The notes under the pieces are model-generated. The model made no database searches. It saw nothing but the letters and a program-made list of their open reading frames with translations, and was not told the origin of the DNA. Positions 8,822-18,314 of a stretch of 64,000 nt of DNA are shown here, one piece after another. The position numbers and the translations under genes are program-made. Source of the stretch: Bradyrhizobium zhengyangense. Lineage in GTDB: Bacteria > Pseudomonadota > Alphaproteobacteria > Rhizobiales > Xanthobacteraceae. Numbering within the stretch: the first letter of the stretch is position 1; each line of letters opens with the position of its first letter. The stretch is from assembly GCF_022012435.1 (NCBI RefSeq), contig NZ_JAKLUA010000006.1:248001-312000 (forward strand), written 5' to 3'.

Positions 8822-10210
8822 CTACCGCCGCGGCGCGCGCCGCCGCTTCGTCGATTGCGTCGGCACATCGGCCGGCTCGTCCTTCAGCGCGCCGATCTTG
8901 CGGAGCGCGGCGTCCGCGGCGCGCTCGCCGCTGTCCCAGGCGCCGTCGACGGTGCCCCACAACGTCTCATGCGTGGCTTCGCCGGCGAGGAACACATTGC
9001 CGATCGGCTCGGTCAAGATCTTTCGCGAGAGCTGGCCGCCGGGCGAGGCCGCCGACATCGCGCCCATGACGTAGGGCGAAGCGTTCCAACGCGTCGCGAC
9101 GGTCTTCTGCACGGCGGCCGCCGCTTCGCTGCCGAACAGTTTTGAGATCCATTCCTTCGCAAACGCCGTCATCGCGCTCTCGCCCTGCGCCGAGAGATCG
9201 CGGCCGAACGAGCCGCCGACGTCGATCGAGCACAGCGAAGAGCCGCCGATATTGGCATACATCAGTGCGGTGCGCGTGGAGTTGCTTTGCTCGATCAGGA
9301 TGTCGTCGCGCGACAGCCCGAGCGGATTGCCCGGCAATTGCACCACGATGTGATCGTAGCTGCCGAGCGTGAGCTTGGACGCCGCATCCAGCGTGCGCTT
9401 GGGGATATCAGGCGCGAACTTGAACGCACCCGACATGAGCACGTTGGTCGAAACCGTGACGATGGCGGCGCGCGCGGCGATCTTGCCGGCTTGCGTCTCC
9501 ACGCTGACATCGCGATTGCTCCAGACGATCCGGCTGGCCGGCGTCGAAAGCACTGTGGGCACCTGCTCACCGAGCTTGGCGATCAGGGTGCCCAGGCCCT
9601 GACGACAGGCGATCGGGGCGTTGCGGTCCTGCGCGCGCGCCTTGTCGATCGCCGACAGCTCCTTCAAATCCTTGCCGGCAAAGCCCGCGCCGAGCAAGAA
9701 CTCCGCCGCGCCTGCCCAGTCGCCGAGATCCTTCGGCAGTACCGACGCACAGGACGTATCGAGCTTGCCGCGCGCGGCCTCGTCGATGGCCCTGTTGGCG
9801 CGCACCAGCGCCGCCAGAAACTCCTCGGTCTCGCCCGCGCGCGCATTGCGGCGGCCGATGCGCATCTTCTGGCCCGACGGCGCGGGAGAAACATCGAGCC
9901 CGGCGCTGCGCGCGAGCCGAATCATCGGATTGGTGTCGGGATTGTGCATCCAGCGCGCGCCGCGATCGAACGGCACGTCGAAGGTGGCGCTGTCCGTGAT
10001 GCAGCGCCCACCGACCTGCGACGCCGCTTCCACCACCACGACTTTGCGATTGGCGGCCATGATGCGCCGCGCTGCAGCGATGCCGGCCGCACCCGCGCCG
10101 ATCACGACAATGTCAGCCTCACGTGGCAAGGGCGCGGCCGTTGCGCGCAGGACCGGCGCTGCGGCAAAGGCCACCGACGCCGATAGGAAGCTGCGGCGCG
10201 TGATTGTCAT
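8822..10210 (-). CDS. Tat-exported flavin monoamine oxidase
   Basis: The product has 462 residues. Start chosen at ATG 10210 because it directly gives a Tat signal: MTITRRSFLSASVAFAAAP with twin Arg-Arg-Ser-Phe-Leu, then a hydrophobic stretch ending in A-A-P/A-T-A-A. A longer frame to 10300 adds a non-signal leader. After it comes the FAD dinucleotide-binding motif DIVVIGAGAAGIAAARRI, the RGARWMHNPDTNP loop, and the C-terminal FAD pocket GNVFLAGEATHETLWGTVDGAWDSGERAA, the pattern of the flavin amine oxidase family (monoamine oxidase, LAO, polyamine oxidase). These oxidise primary amines or amino acids with O2. Tat export means folding with FAD in the cytoplasm then periplasmic action. Substrate unknown. 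Confidence 0.85.
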   Translation of the reverse strand: MTITRRSFLSASVAFAAAPVLRATAAPLPREADIVVIGAGAAGIAAARRIMAANRKVVVVEAASQVGGRCITDSATFDVPFDRGARWMHNPDTNPMIRLARSAGLDVSPAPSGQKMRIGRRNARAGETEEFLAALVRANRAIDEAARGKLDTSCASVLPKDLGDWAGAAEFLLGAGFAGKDLKELSAIDKARAQDRNAPIACRQGLGTLIAKLGEQVPTVLSTPASRIVWSNRDVSVETQAGKIAARAAIVTVSTNVLMSGAFKFAPDIPKRTLDAASKLTLGSYDHIVVQLPGNPLGLSRDDILIEQSNSTRTALMYANIGGSSLCSIDVGGSFGRDLSAQGESAMTAFAKEWISKLFGSEAAAAVQKTVATRWNASPYVMGAMSAASPGGQLSRKILTEPIGNVFLAGEATHETLWGTVDGAWDSGERAADAALRKIGALKDEPADVPTQSTKRRRAPRR

Positions 10211-10399
10211 GTCATGGTTTCCGGAGACTTGCGACGAACGGGAACAGCCCGCGAACCTTGCCGCATCTGATGTTGCGCAGCAACCATCATGGTGAATCAA
10301 TCGTGCTTGACCTCACAGAGCCATGAACCGAATTGCAACAGGTTTCGACCATGATACAGATGTAAAGAAAAAGACGGCCAGAAAGGCCCGGGGGAGTTC

Positions 10400-11359
10400 A
10401 TGGGGACGGTCCTAGATTCAGTCGGAAAGGTGATAGCCGCGTACCTCTCGAAAGAGGTGCCCGGCTATGAGCCGTTCACGCCCAGCGACCCTGAGCATCT
10501 GCGCGGCGTGATCCAGCCCGGCGACGTCATGCTGGTCGAGGGCAACAATCGCATCTCCGGCATCATCAAATATCTGACGCAGTCGACCTGGTCGCACGCC
10601 GCGCTCTATGTCGGCCCGGTCGAAGGTGCGGTCGAGCCCGACGGCGAACCGCATGTGCTGATCGAGGCCAATATCGGTGAGGGCGTCACCTCGGCGCCGC
10701 TGTCGAAATATTTCCCCTATCATACCCGCCTCTGCCGTCCCGTCGGGCTGTCCTACGAGGACCGCAACACGGTCTGCCGCTATGCGATCAACCGCATCGG
10801 CTTCGGCTACGACACCAAGAACATCCTGGACCTGATGCGTTTCCTGTTCCCGCTGCCGGTGCCACAGCGCTGGCGACGGCGCATGATCGCGCTCGGCTCG
10901 GGCGATCCGACCAAGATCATCTGCTCGGCGCTGATCGCGCAGGCTTTCGACGCCGTGCGCTATCCGATCCTGCCGAAGATCACCAAGGCCGGCAGCCGCG
11001 CCGCCCGCCGCGAGATCCTGCACATCCGCGATTCCTCGCTCTACATGCCCCGCGACTTCGACATCTCGCCCTATTTCGAAGTGGTCAAACCCACCATCGT
11101 GCACGGCTTCGACTACACAGCCCTGCACTGGGCCGACAAGCAAAAGCCGCTCGAGGAGGTAGCGGGCTCATTCGGTGTGTTTCCAGAAGCGCTCCGTGCG
11201 CCGCCGCTCGTTCCTGAAGCGGTTGACGAAGAAGCGCAGGTTGAAGTTTCGACTGAGCAAGTGAGCGCCGATCCAGTCCCCGCGCGGTTTCCGCTGCTAC
11301 AGAGGATCGCTGCGTATCGGCCTAGACGCCGTGGTCGCACGAGAGAGCGGGCGGCATAA
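10400..11359 (+). CDS. YiiX/YebB-like permuted papain-fold cysteine hydrolase
   Basis: The product has 319 residues; ATG 10400 follows GGGGGAG. Segment QPGDVMLVEGN (about 40-50) begins the domain, His appears in TQSTWSHAALYVG near residue 70, and the catalytic Cys is in KIICSALIAQAFD near residue 177. This His-before-Cys order is the circularly permuted NlpC/P60 arrangement found in YiiX/YebB-like (DUF830) proteins, usually amidases or peptidases acting on lipid or peptide amides. The C-terminal 60 residues are Pro/Glu-rich then basic (PRRRGRTRERAA), probably disordered. No signal peptide. Divergent from the amine oxidase across 189 bp. Confidence 0.8.
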   Translation: MGTVLDSVGKVIAAYLSKEVPGYEPFTPSDPEHLRGVIQPGDVMLVEGNNRISGIIKYLTQSTWSHAALYVGPVEGAVEPDGEPHVLIEANIGEGVTSAPLSKYFPYHTRLCRPVGLSYEDRNTVCRYAINRIGFGYDTKNILDLMRFLFPLPVPQRWRRRMIALGSGDPTKIICSALIAQAFDAVRYPILPKITKAGSRAARREILHIRDSSLYMPRDFDISPYFEVVKPTIVHGFDYTALHWADKQKPLEEVAGSFGVFPEALRAPPLVPEAVDEEAQVEVSTEQVSADPVPARFPLLQRIAAYRPRRRGRTRERAA

Positions 11360-11398
11360 TCCGTTGTCGTCCCGTCACCACCGTCGAGACAGCCTCCC

Positions 11399-11674
11399 CT
11401 ACCGCTCCGCCCGCCCGATCACCGCCATCAGCTCCGCGATCTTCTCGCGCTGATCCGCCTTGTCGCCGCTCGCAATCGCGTGCTCGACGCAATGCGCGAC
11501 GTGATCCTTCAAGACCTCTTCCTCGACCCGGCGCAGCGCGGCGCGCACCGCCGAGATCTGCGTGACGATGTCGATGCAGTAGCGGTCTTCCTCTACCATT
11601 TTCGAGAGGCCGCGAACCTGGCCTTCGATCCGGCCGAGGCGTTTTCCAACAGATGCCTTGATGTCCTTGCGCAT
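11399..11674 (-). CDS. csoR: CsoR-family copper-sensing repressor
   Basis: The 91-residue all-helical protein of the DUF156 family. The Cu(I)-ligand set Cys33 (RYC), His58 (KDHV) and Cys62 (HCVEHA) is the C-H-C signature of copper-responsive CsoR; RcnR-type nickel sensors differ by having His in place of that pattern at the N terminus. Apo-CsoR binds an operator and copper releases it. It is divergent from the P-type ATPase copA, and a palindrome at 11683-11701 lies between the two starts, 9 bp from its own start. This predicts joint control of both genes by copper and autoregulation. Ribosome site is weak (TAGG). Confidence 0.85.
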   Translation of the reverse strand: MRKDIKASVGKRLGRIEGQVRGLSKMVEEDRYCIDIVTQISAVRAALRRVEEEVLKDHVAHCVEHAIASGDKADQREKIAELMAVIGRAER

Positions 11675-11682
11675 GGGGCCTA

Positions 11683-11701
11683 TATACCCCTACCGGGTAT
11701 A
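11683..11701. promoter_or_regulatory. Predicted CsoR operator
   Basis: TATACCC and its complement GGGTATA flank a five-base centre (CTACC), a 19 bp dyad in the 50 bp between divergent csoR and copA. CsoR operators are GC-tract palindromes of the type TACCC...GGGTA, which this matches. It sits where both promoters must overlap, so binding would repress both genes. Match to the known pattern is inference from recall. Confidence 0.75.
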
Positions 11702-11724
11702 GGTTTCAACGCCGGAGTGCAGGA

Positions 11725-14181
11725 ATGAGCGACGCGGATCACAGGCATCATCACGACCGGAACACACAATCCGGCTGCGGCTGTTCCGCAAAGGCGACCG
11801 GGCCTGCTCCCCAGCCCGCGGCTTCGTCCTGCTGCGGCGGGCACGGCGATCACGCCGACCATGCCCATCATCATGATCACGGCGGCGCTTCCGCCAAGGT
11901 CCTCGATCCCGTCTGTGGCATGAGCGTCGATCCCGCGACCTCCAAGCACCGCTTCGAGCACAACGGCGAGACCTTCCATTTCTGCTCGGCCGGCTGTCGC
12001 ACCAAATTCGCTGCCGATCCCGCAAAATATCTTGCGAAGGAGAAAGCGCCCGAGACGGAGATGCCTGAAGGGACCATCTACACCTGCCCGATGCATCCGG
12101 AGATTCGCCAGGTCGGACCGGGCAGCTGCCCGATCTGCGGCATGGCGCTGGAGCCGGAGGTCGCGAGTCTGGAGACCGGACCCAATCCTGAGCTGGCCGA
12201 CATGACGCGGCGCTTCTGGATCGGCGGCGCGCTCGCGCTGCCGCCCGTGGTGCTGGAGATGGGCGGCCATCTCGCCGGTCCGCACAACTGGATCGACCCG
12301 ACGATATCGAACTGGATCCAGCTCGTCTTCGCCACCCCCGTTGTGGTTTGGGCCGGCTGGCCGTTCTTCGTCCGCGGCTGGCAGTCGCTGCTCACGCGCA
12401 ATCTCAACATGTTCACGCTGATCGCGATGGGCACCGGCGTTGCTTATGTCTACAGCCTGCTCGGCACCATCGCGCCGCAGATTTTCCCCGACACCTTCCG
12501 CGGCCATGGGGGCGCCGTCGCTGTCTATTTCGAAGCAGCCGCCGTCATCACCGTCCTTGTGCTGCTCGGCCAGGTGCTGGAGCTGCGCGCCCGCGACGCG
12601 ACATCTGGCGCGATCAAGGCGCTGCTGCAGCTCGCACCCAGGACCGCGCGGCGCGTCGATGCTGACGGCAGCGAGCATGAGGTCGAGATCGACACGCTGC
12701 ATGCCGGCGATCGCCTGCGTGTTCGTCCCGGCGAGAAAGTGCCGGTCGACGGCATCATCCTGGAAGGACGCTCGTCGCTCGATGAATCCCTCGTAACAGG
12801 CGAATCCATGCCCGTCACCAAGGAGGTCGACGCCAAGGTCATCGCCGGCACGCTCAATCAATCGGGCAGCTTCATCATGCGCGCCGACAAGGTCGGCCGC
12901 GAAACGCTGCTGTCGCAGATCGTGCAGATGGTCGCGGATGCGCAGCGCTCGCGCGCGCCGATCCAGCGCTTGGCCGACCAAGTCGCCGGCTGGTTCGTGC
13001 CGACGGTGATCGCCGTCGCCATCGCTGCCTTCGTGGCGTGGGCCTGGTTCGGGCCGGAGCCGCGACTGGCCTTTGGTCTCGTTGCTGCCGTGAGCGTGCT
13101 GATCATCGCCTGCCCCTGCGCGCTGGGCCTCGCGACCCCGATGTCGATCATGGTCGGCGTCGGCCGCGGCGCGCAGGCCGGCGTCCTGATCAAGAACGCC
13201 GAGGCGCTGGAGCGGATGGAGAAGATCGACACGCTGGTAGTCGACAAGACGGGCACGCTGACCGAGGGGAAGCCCAAGGTGGTGGCGATCGTGCCGGCAT
13301 CAGGTCTTGCCGAGAATGACATCCTTCGACTTGCGGCGAGCGTCGAACGCGCCAGCGAGCATCCGCTCGCCGACGCCATCATGCGCGCGGCGAAGGAGAA
13401 GCAGCTCGCGCTCGGTCAGGTCGAAGAGTTCGATTCGCCGACGGGCAAGGGTGCGACGGGCAAGATCGATGGCAAGAGCATCGTGCTCGGCAACGCAAAG
13501 TACCTGACCTCGATCGGCATCGACACCAAGGCGCTCGACAGTGAAGCCGAACGCCTGCGCGGTGACGGCGCCACCGTCATCAACATGGCTGTCGACGGCA
13601 AGCTTGCCGGCCTGTTCGCGATCGCGGATCCCGTCAAGGCTTCGACCCCTGACGCGCTGAAGGCGCTCGCCGACGAAGGCATCAAGGTGATCATGCTGAC
13701 CGGCGACAACCGCACCACGGCGGAAGCGGTCGCACGGCGGCTCGGCATTGCCGATGTCGAGGCCGAAGTGCTGCCGGACCAGAAGAGCGCGGTGGTGGCC
13801 AGGCTGCGAAAGGCCGGACGCAGCGTCGCCATGGCCGGCGACGGCGTCAACGATGCGCCGGCGCTGGCCGCCGCCGAAGTCGGCATCGCCATGGGCACTG
13901 GCACAGATGTGGCGATGGAAAGCGCCGGCGTCACGCTGCTCAAGGGCGACCTCACCGGCATCGTGCGGGCGCGAAAACTGTCGCAGGCGACGATGAGCAA
14001 TATCAGGCAAAACCTGTTCTTCGCCTTCATCTACAACGCCGCCGGCATCCCGATTGCCGCCGGCATTCTCTATCCCACCTTCGGCGTGCTGCTCTCGCCG
14101 ATCATCGCGGCGGCTGCGATGGCGCTGTCCTCGGTCAGCGTGGTCGGGAATGCGCTGCGGCTGCGCGCGACGCGGCTGTGA
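11725..14181 (+). CDS. copA: Cu(I)-translocating P-type ATPase with His-rich YHS N terminus
   Basis: The 818-residue inner-membrane pump exports Cu(I). N terminus: His/Cys-rich tract (residues 1-55, with [13 protein letters not shown] and HHHDHGG), a YHS domain ([20 protein letters not shown], about 58-100), then a heavy-metal-binding segment ([22 protein letters not shown], about 115-140). No classical GMTCxxC HMA domain is visible. The core has CPC (Cys463, Cys465) in the ion path, phosphorylation Asp507 in [13 protein letters not shown], and [10 protein letters not shown]. The last membrane segments carry YNAAG and [11 protein letters not shown], matching the Cu(I) subgroup. GGAG at 11714-11717 serves ATG 11725. 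Likely CsoR-controlled. Confidence 0.9.
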   Translation: MSDADHRHHHDRNTQSGCGCSAKATGPAPQPAASSCCGGHGDHADHAHHHDHGGASAKVLDPVCGMSVDPATSKHRFEHNGETFHFCSAGCRTKFAADPAKYLAKEKAPETEMPEGTIYTCPMHPEIRQVGPGSCPICGMALEPEVASLETGPNPELADMTRRFWIGGALALPPVVLEMGGHLAGPHNWIDPTISNWIQLVFATPVVVWAGWPFFVRGWQSLLTRNLNMFTLIAMGTGVAYVYSLLGTIAPQIFPDTFRGHGGAVAVYFEAAAVITVLVLLGQVLELRARDATSGAIKALLQLAPRTARRVDADGSEHEVEIDTLHAGDRLRVRPGEKVPVDGIILEGRSSLDESLVTGESMPVTKEVDAKVIAGTLNQSGSFIMRADKVGRETLLSQIVQMVADAQRSRAPIQRLADQVAGWFVPTVIAVAIAAFVAWAWFGPEPRLAFGLVAAVSVLIIACPCALGLATPMSIMVGVGRGAQAGVLIKNAEALERMEKIDTLVVDKTGTLTEGKPKVVAIVPASGLAENDILRLAASVERASEHPLADAIMRAAKEKQLALGQVEEFDSPTGKGATGKIDGKSIVLGNAKYLTSIGIDTKALDSEAERLRGDGATVINMAVDGKLAGLFAIADPVKASTPDALKALADEGIKVIMLTGDNRTTAEAVARRLGIADVEAEVLPDQKSAVVARLRKAGRSVAMAGDGVNDAPALAAAEVGIAMGTGTDVAMESAGVTLLKGDLTGIVRARKLSQATMSNIRQNLFFAFIYNAAGIPIAAGILYPTFGVLLSPIIAAAAMALSSVSVVGNALRLRATRL

Positions 14182-14190
14182 TAGTGACTG

Positions 14191-14339
14191 CTCTCCCTCT
14201 CCCGTTCTTGCGGGGAGAGGGCCGGGGTGAGGGGCTATCTCCACGGTTTCACTGCGAGTGAGACTCGCGGAGAGTCCCCCTCACCCGGAATTCAAGCTAC
14301 GCTCGAATTCCGACCTCTCCCCGCAAGCGGGGCGAGGTA
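14191..14339. repeat. Intergenic palindromic repeat family C, copy 1
   Basis: Imperfect palindrome starting CTCTCCCTCTCCCG and ending CTCTCCCCGCAAGCGGGGC..GAGGT, with an inner EcoRI-like dyad GGAATTC...GAATTCC (14287-14312). The core resembles copy 2 at 59765-59879. It fills the 180 bp between copA and nikR. Confidence 0.7.
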
Positions 14340-14361
14340 AGAAGCCCGCGGAGAGGATCTG

Positions 14362-14811
14362 ATGCAGCGGATTACGATCACGATCGAGGACGATCTTTTG
14401 GCGGAGATCGATGCCGCGGCCGAGGCGCGCGGCTACCAGAACCGCAGCGAGATCATCCGCGACCTCGCTCGCGCCGGGCTTCAGCAATCAAGCGAGGACA
14501 CCGCGCAGGGCGGCCCCTGCGTCGCTGGCCTCGTCTATGTCTACGATCACGCCGCGCGCGACCTCTCGAAGCGCCTGGTGCAGGAATTCCACGGCCATCA
14601 CGATCTCGCGCTCGCAACCCTGCATGTCCATCTCGACGACTCCAATTGCATGGAGATGACGGCGCTGAGGGGCGATGCGACAGAAGTCAGGCATTTCGCC
14701 GATCACATCATCGCAGAGCGTGGCGTACGCTATGGCCGCGTGGTGATGATTCCGACGGGGGACGGGAAGCCGAAGGTGCGGAAGCACGGGCATGGCCATC
14801 GGCATGAGTGA
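14362..14811 (+). CDS. nikR: Nickel-responsive regulator NikR
   Basis: The 149-residue regulator has an N-terminal ribbon-helix-helix DNA-binding domain (ITITIEDDLLAEIDAAAEARGYQNRSEIIRDLAR) and a C-terminal ACT-like nickel domain. Ligands His77, His88, His90 and Cys96 match E. coli H76/H87/H89/C95 in spacing. The tail RKHGHGHRHE adds five histidines and may bind more metal. NikR-Ni represses nickel uptake. No nik or other nickel genes are in this window; it follows copA 180 bp downstream with a repeat between, so shared control with copper export is possible but not shown. It converges on the HMG-CoA-lyase gene, separated by a family A repeat. Confidence 0.93.
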   Translation: MQRITITIEDDLLAEIDAAAEARGYQNRSEIIRDLARAGLQQSSEDTAQGGPCVAGLVYVYDHAARDLSKRLVQEFHGHHDLALATLHVHLDDSNCMEMTALRGDATEVRHFADHIIAERGVRYGRVVMIPTGDGKPKVRKHGHGHRHE

Positions 14812-14860
14812 GTTTGCCGCGAAGACGGTTGGGTGAGACGTATCTCACAACTCGTCCGGA

Positions 14861-14956
14861 ATCGTAGGGTGGGCAAAGGCGTACTTGCGCCGTGCCCACG
14901 ATCTCTCAATGATGGATAGAAGACGTGGGCACGCTTCGCTTTGCCCACCCTACGAT
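14861..14956. repeat. Intergenic palindromic repeat family A, copy 1
   Basis: Perfect 18 bp terminal inverted repeats: ATCGTAGGGTGGGCAAAG at 14861-14878 and its complement at 14939-14956, with an inner GTGCCCACG/CGTGGGCAC pair. Ninety-six bp long, between convergent nikR and the lyase gene. Copies 2 and 3 lie at 27256 and 41406. Confidence 0.9.
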
Positions 14957-14978
14957 ACGCCACCGTCGAGAAAGAACC

Positions 14979-15923
14979 TCACGCCGCCTTCGCTCTCCCA
15001 CCGGGCAAACCTGCCCGCGCCAAGCCTCCGTAAAGCTGTTCGTCCGGCATTTCCTCGCGCAGGATCTTACGAACGGCGATCAGCCGGTCGAGATCGATCC
15101 CGGTCGCAAATCCCTTGCTCTCGCACAGGAACACCAGGTCCTCGAACACGACGTTCCCGGTCGCGCCGGGCGCGAAGGGGCAGCCGCCGAGGCCACCGAG
15201 CGAGCCGTCGAGGATGCGGACGCCTTCGTCCAGCGCGGCGGCAGCGTTGGCGATGCCCATGCCACGGGTGTCGTGGAGATGGATGCAGATCGGCTTTGAA
15301 CCTGCGAGCCTCACAGCGGCGCGCGACAGCTCACCGACCTGCTTCGGCCCGGCGTAGCCGACGGTGTCGGCGATCGCGACGAAATCGACGCCGGCCTCCA
15401 GGCATTTGTCGACCAGGCGCAGCACCTCCTTCGGATCGACCGCGCCGGTGATCGAGCAGCCCAGCGCCATCGAGATCGCTGCGTTCACCAGCGGCTTGTG
15501 GGCACTGGCATCGCGCAACTCGCAGAGCCGCTTGATGTTGGCGATCGCGGAGTCGCGCGACCGATGCGCATTGGCCTGGCTGTGCTCCTCGGTCGCCGAC
15601 ACTACCGAAGCGATCTCGCCAACGCCTGAAGCCAGCGCCTCGTTGACCCCGCGCTCGTTGAGCGCAAGCGCAATGCCGTGGGCCCCGCGCAGGCTCGCCA
15701 CCGTTCCGATCACATCGCGGACATCGACGAATTGCGGAAAGGTCTTTGCCGGCAGGAACGAGCCGACCTCGAAATGCCTGACGCCGGCGGCATATTCCTC
15801 GCGCACCCAGCGCTGCTTGGCGTCGGTCGACGGAAACTTTTTCACGAGCTGGAGCCCGTCGCGCAGACCGACCTCGCGCAAGCTCACACGATCCGCGGGA
15901 TAAATCGTCTCAATCCGGCTCAT
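14979..15923 (-). CDS. HMG-CoA lyase-like enzyme
   Basis: The product has 314 residues; the ATG at 15921-15923 overlaps the CoA-transferase stop by 4 bp (ATGA), so the two are translationally coupled. Conserved elements: GLRDGLQ near residue 18 (catalytic Arg and metal Asp), HLHDTRG with metal His residues near 205, and the signature GGLGGCPFAPGATGN containing the active-site Cys near 238. These define the DRE-TIM HMGL family, which cleaves 3-hydroxy-3-methylglutaryl-CoA to acetyl-CoA and acetoacetate; some members cleave related hydroxyacyl-CoAs such as citramalyl-CoA. With the neighbouring CoA-transferase it likely degrades a branched or hydroxylated dicarboxylate. Exact substrate is inference. 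Confidence 0.85.
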   Translation of the reverse strand: MSRIETIYPADRVSLREVGLRDGLQLVKKFPSTDAKQRWVREEYAAGVRHFEVGSFLPAKTFPQFVDVRDVIGTVASLRGAHGIALALNERGVNEALASGVGEIASVVSATEEHSQANAHRSRDSAIANIKRLCELRDASAHKPLVNAAISMALGCSITGAVDPKEVLRLVDKCLEAGVDFVAIADTVGYAGPKQVGELSRAAVRLAGSKPICIHLHDTRGMGIANAAAALDEGVRILDGSLGGLGGCPFAPGATGNVVFEDLVFLCESKGFATGIDLDRLIAVRKILREEMPDEQLYGGLARAGLPGGRAKAA

Positions 15924-17095
15924 GCGCGCCTCCCAGCGGCTTTTGACGTGACGTCGTTGTCGTCGATCTCGGCACGCACGGCGGGGGTGTCGGCGCCGAG
16001 CGGCGCGACCTTCAGGCCCTCGCCAAAATAACTGCCGTTCCATTCGAGGGGCAGTGTCGGCACATGGAACGGCTTGCCGTCGGCGGTGATGTTGGTGACG
16101 AGCCCGCCGGGCCGCAGCACGTGCGGGTCGGTGAGCAGATCCTCGGGCCGGTTGATCGGCGAGAAACAGATGTTGAGGGCGTCGAGCTTTTGCGACAGCT
16201 CCGCCACGTCCTGCTGCCGGATGATCTCGGCCACGCGCGGAAGGATCCGTGGCCGCGCCAGGATGCGATCGGTGGTGGTGCGCAAGCTCGGGTCATCGAG
16301 AAACTCGCTCAGGCCGAACTCGCGGCAGAACGCCTGCCAATGGCCCTCGGTGACGACGCCGATGAAAATGCGGCCGTCACCGGCGGCATCGAAAATGTCG
16401 TAGATCGGCCAGGCATGCTCGCGCTCCGGCATCGAGCGCGGCTTGTTGCCGGTCATCTCGTATTCGACCATGTGCTGGGCGACCAGGAACAGGCAGTTCT
16501 CGAACAGGCCGATGCGGATGTCTGCGCCATCGCGCTTTCCCCCGCGCTTCTGATAGAGCGCGGCCAGGATCGCGATCACGCCGAACATGCCGCCCATGAT
16601 GTCGTTGGCGGAGGAGCCGACGCGCTGCGGCTTCTCCTTCGTGCCGGTCATGGCGGCGAGACCCGACATCATCTGCACGACCTCGTCGAGCGCGGGACGA
16701 TGCTCATAAGGGCCGGACAGGAAGCCCTTGTGGCCGGCGACGATCAGATGCGGATGCCGGCGGCGCAACTCTTCGGCGCCAAGCCCCTGCTTCTCGAGCA
16801 AGCCATCGCGAAAATTCTCCAGGAACACATCGGCCGTCGCGAGCAGCCGGTGCATGGTGTCGCGGTCCTTAGCCTTCTCGAAGTCGAGGACGACGCTGCG
16901 TTTGCCGCGGTTGAACAGCGGGAAGAACGCCGTGCCCATCCCGCCGAGGGAGCGGGTCTTGTCACCGGCCGGCGGCTCGACCTTGATGACCTCGGCCCCC
17001 AACTGCGCGAGGATCATGCCGCAGGTCGGGCCCATCACCATGTGGGTCATCTCGACAACCCGCACGCCTTCGAGCGGCAATCCGGTTTCGGCCAT
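15920..17095 (-). CDS. CaiB/BaiF family CoA-transferase
   Basis: The 391-residue class III CoA-transferase. Start MAETGLPLEGVRVVEMTHMVMGPTCGMILAQLGAEVIKVE is the family opening; CoA-binding residues follow in GDKTRSLGGMG and FFPLFNRGKRSVVLDF, and the putative catalytic Asp lies in RPALDEVVQMMSGL near residue 145-150. These enzymes move CoA between acids through an aspartyl-CoA anhydride. It is the first gene of a two-gene unit with the lyase (4 bp overlap) and is divergent from the LysR regulator, so it is probably the regulator's target. Substrate could be HMG or a similar acid. Confidence 0.9.
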   Translation of the reverse strand: MAETGLPLEGVRVVEMTHMVMGPTCGMILAQLGAEVIKVEPPAGDKTRSLGGMGTAFFPLFNRGKRSVVLDFEKAKDRDTMHRLLATADVFLENFRDGLLEKQGLGAEELRRRHPHLIVAGHKGFLSGPYEHRPALDEVVQMMSGLAAMTGTKEKPQRVGSSANDIMGGMFGVIAILAALYQKRGGKRDGADIRIGLFENCLFLVAQHMVEYEMTGNKPRSMPEREHAWPIYDIFDAAGDGRIFIGVVTEGHWQAFCREFGLSEFLDDPSLRTTTDRILARPRILPRVAEIIRQQDVAELSQKLDALNICFSPINRPEDLLTDPHVLRPGGLVTNITADGKPFHVPTLPLEWNGSYFGEGLKVAPLGADTPAVRAEIDDNDVTSKAAGRRA

Positions 17096-17199
17096 GCGGC
17101 ACTCCTGTTCGTTGGTCTAAGAGACTAAGTCTTCACAAGCCTTCTTAAAAATATAATCTGTCGAAGAATGCCTTCGCAGTTCTAGAACGCTGGACCCCC

Positions 17200-18132
17200 A
17201 TGGATTCGCGCCAGCTCCGCTACTTCATCGCCGTCTACGAGCAGCGGAACCTGTCGCGCGCGGCGGACCAGGTGAATGTCGCGCAATCCGCGCTCAGCCA
17301 TCATATCTCGAATCTGGAGGCCGAGTTCGCAACGCCTTTGTTCGAGCGCAAGTCGCGCGGCATGGACCCGACCGCGGCCGGCGAGCGGCTCTACGAGCAT
17401 GCCCGCATCATCCTGCGCGCGATGGCGGAAGCCGAGACCGAGGTGCGCGAGGGCGCGCGCGTCATCGCCGGCGAGATCTCCATCGGCATGGCCAATTCCG
17501 GCGTCAAGGCGATCGGCGTCGAGCTGATGCGCACGGTGCTGACCAAATATCCCAAGCTGAAGCTATCGCTCACCGAGAGCCTGTCGGGCGCGACGCTGAT
17601 GCATCTGATGATCTCCAACGTCGATCTGGCGCTGGTCTACAATCCGCCCTCGGAGAAGGAGTTGATCACGGAGGCCGTGCTGGAAGAGGAGATGTTCCTG
17701 GTCGGCATTCCCAAGCTGGTCGGCAAGACCAAAACTCCGATCCGCTTCGAGGAGCTGAGCCGGCTGCCGCTGATCCTGTTGCGCTACGGCCTCGGCCTGT
17801 CCTCGCGCGCGCTGCTTGACGATCCCGTTCTGCTCAAGCGGTTGGAGGGCGGCGCCATCCTGCACGCCAACTCGATCACCGGCATGACCGGCGCGCTGGT
17901 GGAGGGGCTCGGCTGCACCATCGCGACAAAGCTGTTCGCGCGGGAGGAGCTCGCCGCAGGGCGCCTGGTCGCGCGCCGGGTGATCGACCCGAAACTGACC
18001 CGCACGCTCTATCTCTGCCGCCTGCGCAACCGCCCGATGACCTACGCGATGGAGGAGATGCGGCGGCTGATGCTGGCGCTGATCGCGGAACAGGTGCGCA
18101 GCGGCGGCTGGCAGGCGGAGCTGGTGGGGTAG
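17200..18132 (+). CDS. LysR-family transcriptional regulator
   Basis: The 310-residue regulator has an N-terminal winged HTH (residues 1-60: MDSRQLRYFIAVYEQRNLSRAADQVNVAQSALSHHISNLEAEF) followed by a periplasmic-binding-protein-like effector domain (from about 90). It is divergent from the CoA-transferase/lyase pair and precedes the MFS transporter, the classic layout for a LysR activator controlling an adjacent catabolic unit in response to its substrate or intermediate. The 104 bp intergenic region is AT-rich around 17143-17175 and includes TTCTT...AAGAA half-dyads, a plausible binding site, not certain. Confidence 0.92.
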   Translation: MDSRQLRYFIAVYEQRNLSRAADQVNVAQSALSHHISNLEAEFATPLFERKSRGMDPTAAGERLYEHARIILRAMAEAETEVREGARVIAGEISIGMANSGVKAIGVELMRTVLTKYPKLKLSLTESLSGATLMHLMISNVDLALVYNPPSEKELITEAVLEEEMFLVGIPKLVGKTKTPIRFEELSRLPLILLRYGLGLSSRALLDDPVLLKRLEGGAILHANSITGMTGALVEGLGCTIATKLFAREELAAGRLVARRVIDPKLTRTLYLCRLRNRPMTYAMEEMRRLMLALIAEQVRSGGWQAELVG

Positions 18133-18314
18133 CTACCTCCGCGACGGTAGTGCGCTCCCTCGCCTTCGAAAATCTCGAACGCTCCCATCGATATGTTCTT
18201 CTGGATTTCCACTCCTGACCCGCCAACATGGCGCGGTCCGGCAGAGCTTACCGAAAAACCTCAGAGATGAGCCGCCGGGAACCGCGCGCATCGCGCGCGC
18301 CACGGGAGGACGTC

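Noticed and set aside
11680-12981. Long minus-strand open frame opposite copA (433 codons)
   Set aside because: It mirrors the codon pattern of copA and has no recognisable motif; high GC keeps such frames open.
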